Shown here piece by piece: positions 1 through 4,968 of a stretch of DNA of 8,590 bases (position 1 is its first letter; each line of letters opens with the position of its first letter). A model generated the notes under the pieces. That model had not been told where the DNA came from. It worked only from the letters and a program-made list of their open reading frames with translations, and did not search any database. The stretch comes from Spirochaetaceae bacterium (GTDB lineage: Bacteria; Spirochaetota; Spirochaetia; Treponematales; Breznakiellaceae). The DNA lies in assembly GCA_031288215.1 (NCBI GenBank), contig JAITRV010000229.1:1-8590 (forward strand). The letters are read 5' to 3'. A program made the translations under genes and the position numbers.

Positions 1-296
1 TAGATTTGGGTCGCCACATCGGCTATCATCTTGGTCTGGTTCTGTATGGCGGTGAGTTTTTCGTCGGTGAGGGCGGCCCGGTCCTGGGCCAGCATCATGA
101 GCTGATCCTGCACCTGGGCTCGCAGGGCCGTCTGGCTTTCCCCCGCGGCGGTACTCCCCAACTGATCGCTGTGACGCAGGGTAAGCTGCCGCAAGTTAAG
201 GATGCTGACCATTCCGCTCACACTCAACAGGACCACCGCGCCGAGGGCGGTGGAGAGGATAACCGTCAAAATCTTTGTTTTAATCTGCCTGGCCAT
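1..296 (-). CDS. Membrane sensor protein, N-terminal part (probable SpoIIE-type phosphatase), cut by window edge
   Basis: Only the first 98 codons are present; the gene continues past the left edge. The start is ATG at 296-294, with a good AGGAGG ribosome site at 303-308 six bases upstream. The protein starts with a short basic stretch (MARQIKTK), then a membrane segment at about residues 9-33. A Gln/Ala/Asp-rich helical region follows with motifs such as LAQDRAALTDEKL and IQNQTKMIADVATQI. In my memory this start pattern (AQDKAALxDEKL...MAADYA) is typical of large membrane SpoIIE/RsbU-type phosphatases with a periplasmic sensor, HAMP and PP2C domain. That is recall, not a search. The start overlaps the stop of the acetyltransferase gene by 17 bp, so the two are probably translationally coupled in one operon. 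A methyl-accepting chemotaxis protein is the main alternative, because the catalytic part is not in the window. Confidence 0.6.
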   Translation of the reverse strand, partial: MARQIKTKILTVILSTALGAVVLLSVSGMVSILNLRQLTLRHSDQLGSTAAGESQTALRAQVQDQLMMLAQDRAALTDEKLTAIQNQTKMIADVATQI

Positions 297-1308
297 GGAA
301 AACCTCCTGATATAAATGACGTATATAATCAAAGCGCTCTTTGAATTCGGGAACTACCGCAATCCGGTCAAAGGGGACCGGCAATGCGGGGGAATAGTGC
401 ATCAGAAGATATTCGTACTGCCCGGACAGGGGCTGGACTCCGGTAAAGAAAAACCCCTGTTCCTCCAGGAGACGGCAGGCATGGGGGCCGCCGGGATCAT
501 TGAGATTGACAAAAGCGGTAAAACTCTGATTTTCCGGACCGCCGTACTGCCTGAGCATCTTCACCAAAACCTCTTTGAAATCATCCCCTGTTTTTTGTAC
601 AAGTAATTCACAATACCGGTGTTCCGGAATGTCGCTGAGGCTATATACCGACGCGAAACCGGAAGGAATCTCCCCGGTCTCTATGCGAGCGATAACCCCC
701 AAGGACCGATACACCCCTATAACATACTCTCGATAAAAAGAGGGTATATAGAGACATCCCGCATCTTTTTTGGTATGGGGAAGACAGGCCACCACTAAGA
801 CATCCTTCACGGGAAGAGTAAAACCCGCCAGATATTCGGCGGTTGGATCATTGAAATACCCGTTCGGCAAAAGACCCGTCATAACGTAACCGAAACCAAT
901 AAGATTTTTCTGGCTTTTGGTATCCAGGGTCATACAATGCCCATAGCTGGCGGTATATGCTTGAGGCGGTATGGCATCCATAAGAAAAGCATGCATTTTT
1001 TTTGCCAACCCGAACCCCCTCATGGAGGGGATTATCATCAACATAACAAAGGAAATACTGCCGGGAAAAGGGTTATCCGATGAGACTCCCACAATGCCCG
1101 CCAAGGTGCCGTCCGCTTGCTCCACTATCGTTATTCGCAGATTTTCCGTTGCAATGAGGTCTTTCATATATGTTTCATCGTACATTTTTGAGTAATACCC
1201 GATGCCATGCTGTTTTTTTAAAAGGGCTATGAGATGCGGCGCCTCATCCGGACGGGCAAAGCGGAACACAACATCCCGGGATTCGCCTTTTTTATTATAA
1301 ATGGTCAT
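280..1308 (-). CDS. GNAT-family N-acetyltransferase-like protein with duplicated, partly degenerate fold
   Basis: A 342-residue soluble protein. The N-terminal half (about 13-165) is a recognisable GNAT domain. Motif A lies at about 88-110, ending in the acetyl-CoA loop RGFGLA at 97-102 followed by an amphipathic helix. A motif-B-like segment lies at 125-145 (CMTLDTKSQKNLIGFGYVMTG). The SQK...GFG pattern is one I associate with GNAT domains linked to HATPase_c_2 anti-sigma modules. The C-terminal half (about 165-342) looks like a second GNAT-like copy: ACRLLEEQGFFFTGVQP at 277-293 resembles motif B, but there is no clear acetyl-CoA loop. A single GNAT domain is about 150 residues, so this is double length. 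The ATG at 1308-1306 follows a GGGAAGGGG ribosome site. The gene begins 15 bp after the transporter stop and overlaps the next gene by 17 bp, so it is the middle gene of an operon. Its substrate is unknown; it may be a regulator of the switch rather than a metabolic enzyme. Confidence 0.8.
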   Translation of the reverse strand: MTIYNKKGESRDVVFRFARPDEAPHLIALLKKQHGIGYYSKMYDETYMKDLIATENLRITIVEQADGTLAGIVGVSSDNPFPGSISFVMLMIIPSMRGFGLAKKMHAFLMDAIPPQAYTASYGHCMTLDTKSQKNLIGFGYVMTGLLPNGYFNDPTAEYLAGFTLPVKDVLVVACLPHTKKDAGCLYIPSFYREYVIGVYRSLGVIARIETGEIPSGFASVYSLSDIPEHRYCELLVQKTGDDFKEVLVKMLRQYGGPENQSFTAFVNLNDPGGPHACRLLEEQGFFFTGVQPLSGQYEYLLMHYSPALPVPFDRIAVVPEFKERFDYIRHLYQEVFHGQAD

Positions 1309-1323
1309 ACCCCTTCCCTATTT

Positions 1324-3153
1324 TTATATGGTAATCAGCAAGTTATTTACCCCAAAAGTTTCCTGATATTCGGTCTTCTGGGCCATCCTTAGAATCATGG
1401 CGACTCCTATGGTCCGCTCCCGGCCCTCTTCGGTATCTTTATTATCGTAGTAGTAGGCCACCGGATTAAAATATTTGCCCAGATTCCGAATCCGCATCAC
1501 GATCCGTTCCCCGATGATCATGAGCCGCACGTCCGTGTATTCCGTCTCCCCTTCCTTGAGGGAATATTGGTTTATCATAACGATCATTTCCTCAATGGCC
1601 AAACTTATCCGCATGGCCTTTTGAGGCGGCACCTCGTTTTCTTCACAGAAGCCGGTGATCTTGTCCGCCGCGGAGGCCACATCGTCGGAGGTGTTTCTGA
1701 CGGAGAAATCAATGACCTTGCTGTTTTCCATCAGGGATTCATCCAGAAGCAGGTACCGGGAAAGCCGGGGGTTCCGGGCATGTTTTTTGGTGATGAGCAG
1801 GTACACCATCGCCATCGTAATAAGCTCGGCTAAAATCAGGCCGGCCCACACCGAATAAATGTTCAGGAGCGGGAACAGGGCATAAGCCGGCAGCACCATG
1901 AACACCACCATGCGGGAAATCACAATGATGTTGGCAAGGGCGGTTTGGCCGGTGGCGCTGAAATAGTTCATAATCACATTATTGAGGAAGGAAAGGTTGA
2001 GGCTGGCGGCGAGAAAAATAAAACCGATCCCGGTCTGCCGCAGGATCTGAGGATCCTGAAGCCCGAAGAGCCCCCCCAACTGCCGGTGAATGACCAATAA
2101 CAGGAGGGCGCAGCCGCCGACGATGATATTCCCGATTCCCATGGCTTTTTTCATCACGATCCGGATGGAACGGAAATCCCGCTCGCCAAAGGAGATCCCC
2201 ACCAGGGGAAGGGCCGTTTGGGAGATGCCGAGGATCACCGCCAGGATGACCTCGGAAATGGTAAACACCAGGGAATAGCTGGGGAGGAACATACCGATCC
2301 CCGTCCGGACAAAAAGGAGGTTTATGCTGAAGATCTGCACCGCCTGACAGATGTTGTTTAAAGCCGAGGGGCTTCCGGCGGATACCAGGGCGATGAACTG
2401 CTTTCCCGGCGCGGCAGGCCGCCGGAACCGGAGCACCGAATGCTTATCCCGGAGCATACCGGCGCCGACGAAAAAGGTCAGGATTCCGCTCGTCACCGAC
2501 GCCAGGGCCGTCCCCCCGACGCCCAGGTTCAGGAGGATCACAAAAATCCACAGGCCGATAATATGGAAGACGCTCATGAAAAGCAGCATGATCATCGCCA
2601 TCCGGGGCTTTCCGGTAATCCGCAGGTAATTGAGGGGGATGTAGACCAGGAGCATCCCGATGCCCCCCATGATATAATTGCGGACATATTCGTAGGTATA
2701 GCGGAAATGCTCTTCCCGCGCCCCGAGGAGGAGCACGATCCGTTCCAGGTTAAGAAGCCCCGCCGCGGTGAGGATGATCCCCGCCCCCAGGGTAATGAGG
2801 TATGCCTGGGTATACACCTGGCGGCAATAGTCCTTCGCCCCCTTACCCAGGGCGATACTGGAGACAATCGAAGATCCCACCCCGATAAGGGAGCCTATCG
2901 AAAAATAAACCAGGGAGATCGGAGCCACCAGGGAGACAACCCCCAGTCCTACCCCCCCCAGAATACGGCCTATGATAATGCTGTTAATAAAGCCGCTGGC
3001 CTGTATCCCCAACAAGGCGCAGATTGATGGGAATAAATATTTTTGGACCAATTTTCCGACAAATTGATCATTGGATACCAGCCCATACCCCTCGGATGAA
3101 TTACCCATTACCAGCCCCTTTTGCCTGTCTGAGCACATCGCCCGGACCGGCAC
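1324..3153 (-). CDS. MATE-family membrane transporter fused to C-terminal HATPase_c_2 (RsbW-like) domain
   Basis: A 609-residue protein counted from a GTG start. Residues about 30-465 are a MATE transporter: about twelve hydrophobic segments in two halves and the typical opening FINSIIIGRILGGVGLG, which in the family precedes cation-coupled export of small molecules. Residues 480-609 form a separate domain like the ATPase of RsbW/anti-sigma kinases: an N-box region AIEEMIVMINQY around 520-531, a G1-like RNLGKYFNP at 556-564, a G2-like TIGVAMILRMA, and the ending GVNNLLITI. The invariant N-box Asn is Met526 and the G1 Asp is Asn557, so ATP or Mg binding may be lost. The start is ambiguous. GTG at 3153 has a good GAGGAG site; ATG at 3108 (MGNSSEG) has a weaker AAGGGG and would give the more usual N-terminus. 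It is the first gene of the leftward operon. Transport substrate cannot be told; the fusion suggests a transporter or membrane receptor that signals to a STAS or sigma-regulating partner. Confidence 0.88.
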   Translation of the reverse strand: MPVRAMCSDRQKGLVMGNSSEGYGLVSNDQFVGKLVQKYLFPSICALLGIQASGFINSIIIGRILGGVGLGVVSLVAPISLVYFSIGSLIGVGSSIVSSIALGKGAKDYCRQVYTQAYLITLGAGIILTAAGLLNLERIVLLLGAREEHFRYTYEYVRNYIMGGIGMLLVYIPLNYLRITGKPRMAMIMLLFMSVFHIIGLWIFVILLNLGVGGTALASVTSGILTFFVGAGMLRDKHSVLRFRRPAAPGKQFIALVSAGSPSALNNICQAVQIFSINLLFVRTGIGMFLPSYSLVFTISEVILAVILGISQTALPLVGISFGERDFRSIRIVMKKAMGIGNIIVGGCALLLLVIHRQLGGLFGLQDPQILRQTGIGFIFLAASLNLSFLNNVIMNYFSATGQTALANIIVISRMVVFMVLPAYALFPLLNIYSVWAGLILAELITMAMVYLLITKKHARNPRLSRYLLLDESLMENSKVIDFSVRNTSDDVASAADKITGFCEENEVPPQKAMRISLAIEEMIVMINQYSLKEGETEYTDVRLMIIGERIVMRIRNLGKYFNPVAYYYDNKDTEEGRERTIGVAMILRMAQKTEYQETFGVNNLLITI

Positions 3154-3249
3154 CCTCTGCTCCTCAACTGAGCCTATTCATCATTGAAACCCATCATAAC
3201 GCCCGCTTCTCCCGCCCCCCGACAGAACAAGAAAACGATGAAATCATCA

Positions 3250-3278
3250 ATACTACACTACAAACCAAAAACCCGCAA
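3250..3278 (-). promoter_or_regulatory. Possible sigma-70 promoter of the transporter/acetyltransferase operon
   Basis: Read on the minus strand, TTGCGG (3278-3273) is followed by a 17-base spacer and TAGTAT (3255-3250). Transcription would begin near 3243, leaving a leader of about 90 bases before the GTG or 135 bases before the ATG start. The boxes are imperfect (4 of 6 each or better) in an AT-rich patch, so this is only the best candidate in the 200-bp gap 3154-3353. I see no terminator or riboswitch-like fold in that gap. Confidence 0.35.
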
Positions 3279-3353
3279 CAATATAAAAAGAACAACAAGA
3301 CATGAGAAACTGCCGGCCGCATACCCCACAGGGCCGCGCCCGCTTATTATTTT

Positions 3354-3426
3354 TGCCACCTCAGAGAATCGAACTCTAGACACAAGGATTTTCAGTCCTT
3401 TGCTCTACCAACTGAGCTAAGGTGGC
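3354..3426 (-). tRNA. tRNA-Phe (anticodon GAA)
   Basis: A complete 73-nt cloverleaf on the minus strand. The 7-bp acceptor stem is GCCACCT paired with AGGTGGC. The D arm has GCTC/GAGC around AGTTGGTA. The anticodon stem AAGGA/TCCTT encloses the loop CTGAAAA, giving GAA. The variable loop is GTGTC. The T arm TAGAG/CTCTG (one U-G pair) encloses TTCGATT. The discriminator is A, as usual for tRNA-Phe. No CCA is encoded (AAA follows), so the end must be added by nucleotidyltransferase. It has its own promoter just upstream; no convincing terminator follows. Confidence 0.97.
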
Positions 3427-3459
3427 GAAGGATACCTTCCCGGTTACCTTGACGTGAAT

Positions 3460-3488
3460 ACTATACCGTTTCTTTCAAATAAAGTCAA
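3460..3488 (-). promoter_or_regulatory. Strong sigma-70 promoter of tRNA-Phe
   Basis: On the minus strand, TTGACT (3488-3483) is separated by exactly 17 bases from TATAGT (3465-3460). Both boxes match five of six consensus bases. The predicted start near 3453 leaves a 5' leader of about 27 nt to be removed by RNase P. Upstream is an A-tract region that could act as an UP element. Confidence 0.8.
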
Positions 3489-3498
3489 CCGGTTCGGA

Positions 3499-3527
3499 AT
3501 GAAATTTTTTCGTTTTTATGAAATTTT
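3499..3527. repeat. Direct repeat of ATGAAATTTT, possible UP element for the tRNA promoter
   Basis: The 10-mer ATGAAATTTT occurs at 3499-3508 and again at 3518-3527, a period of 19 bp (nearly two helical turns). The stretch between is A/T-rich. It lies just upstream of the -35 box of the tRNA-Phe promoter, where A-tracts typically contact the RNA polymerase alpha subunit. It also separates the small gene's stop codon from that promoter. Confidence 0.45.
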
Positions 3528-3539
3528 AACCGGGATCCC

Positions 3540-3779
3540 TCACCGCCCCAGATCCTGTTCATACTTCTTTTTTTTCTTCTTCTTTTCCCGAATCTTTGTC
3601 CTCCTAAACACGTTACACCCCCACGGCTTATAATGCACCGTATACACCGCCCCGCTCTTGGTACAAAGTTTCAGATAATAGGATTCTCTATACATATGAA
3701 CGATTTCATCTTCAAAGATAAAATCCCCGACCCGAATACCCTTAAACTCTTCATGCGGTACCCCCGCGGCCACCATCAT
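3540..3779 (-). CDS. Small protein of unknown function, 79 residues
   Basis: I do not recognise the family. The reading frame is open further upstream, but a near-consensus promoter at 3805-3833 puts the predicted RNA start near 3798. This rules out the in-frame ATG at 3806, which lies inside the -10 box. The first usable start is the ATG at 3779, five bases after a GGGGGG ribosome site (3785-3790); ATG 3776 is an alternative. The product, MMVAAGVPHEEFKGIRVGDF onward, is probably beta-rich, with the central segment YYLKLCTKSGAVYTVHYKPW. It ends in a very basic tail with seven consecutive lysines (KIREKKKKKKKYEQ). No signal peptide or membrane segment is visible. A role in nucleic acid binding is possible from the tail, but that is a guess. 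Its stop is about 50 bp from the tRNA promoter and there is no clear terminator between. Promoter plus ribosome site make it more likely real than chance. Confidence 0.6.
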   Translation of the reverse strand: MMVAAGVPHEEFKGIRVGDFIFEDEIVHMYRESYYLKLCTKSGAVYTVHYKPWGCNVFRRTKIREKKKKKKKYEQDLGR

Positions 3780-3804
3780 ACAAACCCCCCAATAGTCAAT
3801 ACTC

Positions 3805-3833
3805 ATTATATACGAAACGGTGAATAATAACAA
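3805..3833 (-). promoter_or_regulatory. Near-consensus sigma-70 promoter of the small gene
   Basis: On the minus strand, TTGTTA (3833-3828) is followed by a 17-base spacer and a perfect TATAAT (3810-3805). The expected start point is near 3798, giving an mRNA leader of about 19 bases that contains the GGGGGG ribosome site. The box position decides the start codon of the small gene. Confidence 0.7.
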
Positions 3834-3885
3834 TATTTTTTTCCGTACCCCCGGATAAACGCGTGGCAATGGTTACCTTCGTATC

Positions 3886-4000
3886 TTGGGCGCATTTCCG
3901 GCGCGAACCAAAGGTCGCGCCGGAAACCGGGCTATCCGCTTCAATTCCTCGACGTTCCCTGCGGGAACGTCTGCGGGATTTCCGCTTCTATCCCTTGCGC
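3886..4000. repeat. Structured intergenic repeat: two perfect hairpins alternating with two copies of a ~32-bp motif
   Basis: This element occupies much of the 316-bp spacer between the divergent genes at 3779 and 4096. The order is TTGGGCG (3886-3892); a 12-bp perfect inverted repeat TTTCCGGCGCGA / TCGCGCCGGAAA (3895-3906 and 3915-3926, 8-nt loop); motif copy 1, CGGGCTATCCGCTTCAATTC (from 3928); a 9-bp perfect inverted repeat GACGTTCCC / GGGAACGTC (3951-3959 and 3963-3971, 3-nt loop); and motif copy 2, CGGGATTTCCGCTTCTATCC (from 3974), ending in CTTGCGC. The two motif copies are 46 bp apart and match at about 23 of 32 bases. The layout recalls dispersed non-coding repeats I have seen in Bacteroidetes intergenic regions, but this is memory only. 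It has no poly-T tract directly after either hairpin, so it is not a standard terminator. Confidence 0.7.
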
Positions 4001-4084
4001 GTCCCCCGCGGCGGCTTTTTCTGCCACATGCTCACCGTAAACAGGTACAAGGATTCCCTTCATTCATCGTCCCTTATTCACCGA

Positions 4085-4090
4085 TATATA
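4085..4090 (+). promoter_or_regulatory. Possible -10 box (TATATA) for the TPR/phosphatase operon
   Basis: TATATA ends six bases before the ATG at 4096. If it is used, the RNA would start at or next to the start codon and be nearly leaderless, in agreement with the lack of any ribosome site there. No good -35 box is found 16-18 bases upstream, so support is weak. Confidence 0.25.
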
Positions 4091-4095
4091 AAAAG

Positions 4096-4968
4096 ATGAT
4101 CCTAGGGGCTTTTTTTTGTATTATCCTTATCCTGTCCCTTTCTTTCAGCGTCCCCGCCTACGGAGACCGGCGCAGGAACGGAGATCCGTCCCCGGAGGCG
4201 GAGGCGGAAGATGTCCCCGCCTCCGCCCCCCTCTATGCGGAAACGAGCCGGCTTCTCAGCGATGCCCTGGGACAGTACGAGGAGGGGCTCCGGTTCCTCC
4301 GCACCGGCCGCCGGGATCAGGGGCTGCGGATCTTCTCCGAGGCCCGGACAAAACTCCGCCAGATCAAGCTCATCTTCCCGCTCCATGAAGCGGCGGGGCT
4401 CCTCGAACTGCGGCTCGATCAGGCGGCCAATCCCGCCGCCTTCAACCAGGCCTTCCGGCGGCGTCTGGCCGAAGCCATAGCCGGGACCCGGGAGGCCTCC
4501 CCCCGGGCCTTTCGGGACCTCCGCAACCTCGCCGCCCTGAACCCCCGCTACCCCGGCATGGGGGCCATCCTGGAACAGGCGGAAATCGATATGGGCTGCC
4601 GCTTCCCCCCGCCGGACCCCCAGGCCCTGGCCCGATCCGACGAGCTCATCGGATCGGCCCGGCGCCTCCTCCGGGACCATAACCGCGGACAGTACCCCAT
4701 CGCCCTGGAACAGGTGAACCACGCCCTCAGCTTGAACCCCGGCAGCCTCCAGGCCCTGGTCCTCCGGGACCGCCTCCGGATTGCCCTCGGCGGGTCCGGG
4801 GTCCTGGACCGCGCCGCGGAAGATGACTACCAGCGGGCGGTCCGGGCTTTGCATCAGGGAAACCCCCTTATCGCCCTGGCCATCCTTGAGGACCTCCTCC
4901 GGGATCCCCGGTATCAGCATTCCGCCCGGCTTGAGGACCTGCGGCGCCGGATCGAGTCGGTCCTATGA
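4096..4968 (+). CDS. Exported TPR-like helical repeat protein
   Basis: A 290-residue protein from ATG 4096. The frame is open upstream, but that part runs through the hairpin repeat and looks non-coding. This ATG directly begins a signal peptide (MILGAFFCIILILSLSFSV, cleavage probably after AYG at 21-23). No lipobox is seen, so the protein is likely periplasmic rather than a lipoprotein. The mature part is almost all helical, with TPR-like helix pairs at about 55-100, 182-230 (YPIALEQVNHALSLNPGS) and 240-285 (DYQRAVRALHQGNPLIALAI). Such repeats bind proteins or peptides. The stop TGA overlaps the ATG of the sensor phosphatase gene (ATGA), so both are probably made together, and this protein may be a periplasmic partner of that sensor. 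No Shine-Dalgarno is visible before the start (AAAAG only). Eight consecutive T at 4110-4117 lie in codons 5-8. Confidence 0.78.
   Translation: MILGAFFCIILILSLSFSVPAYGDRRRNGDPSPEAEAEDVPASAPLYAETSRLLSDALGQYEEGLRFLRTGRRDQGLRIFSEARTKLRQIKLIFPLHEAAGLLELRLDQAANPAAFNQAFRRRLAEAIAGTREASPRAFRDLRNLAALNPRYPGMGAILEQAEIDMGCRFPPPDPQALARSDELIGSARRLLRDHNRGQYPIALEQVNHALSLNPGSLQALVLRDRLRIALGGSGVLDRAAEDDYQRAVRALHQGNPLIALAILEDLLRDPRYQHSARLEDLRRRIESVL

Noticed and set aside
2440..3027. Plus-strand 195-codon open frame across the transporter gene
   Set aside because: Hydrophilic, His/Asp/Pro-rich shadow of a clear MATE coding region.
3315..3345. Rho-independent terminator after tRNA-Phe
   Set aside because: Only a ~5-bp GC stem with a long loop and no following T-run on the minus strand.
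3489..3533. Terminator of the small gene from the inverted repeat AACCGG/CCGGTT
   Set aside because: The arms are 6 bp with a loop of over 30 bases and no T-tract after them; one arm abuts the tRNA -35 box.
3780..3869. Longer version of the small protein starting at 3869 or 3806
   Set aside because: Both starts lie upstream of the predicted RNA start near 3798; 3806 is inside the -10 box.
3886..4010. CRISPR array or integron attC site at the repeat element
   Set aside because: There are only two imperfect motif copies with a hairpin rather than a spacer between them. The GTTRRRY/RYYYAAC ends of attC are not present in the right order.
3886..4095. N-terminal extension of the TPR protein to an upstream ATG at 3886
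   Set aside because: It would place 70 residues encoded by the hairpin repeat ahead of a good signal peptide, and it has no ribosome site.
4102..4920. Minus-strand 272-codon open frame opposite the TPR gene
   Set aside because: Gly/Glu-rich product with no domain. The plus-strand frame has a signal peptide, TPR-like repeats and coupled translation.
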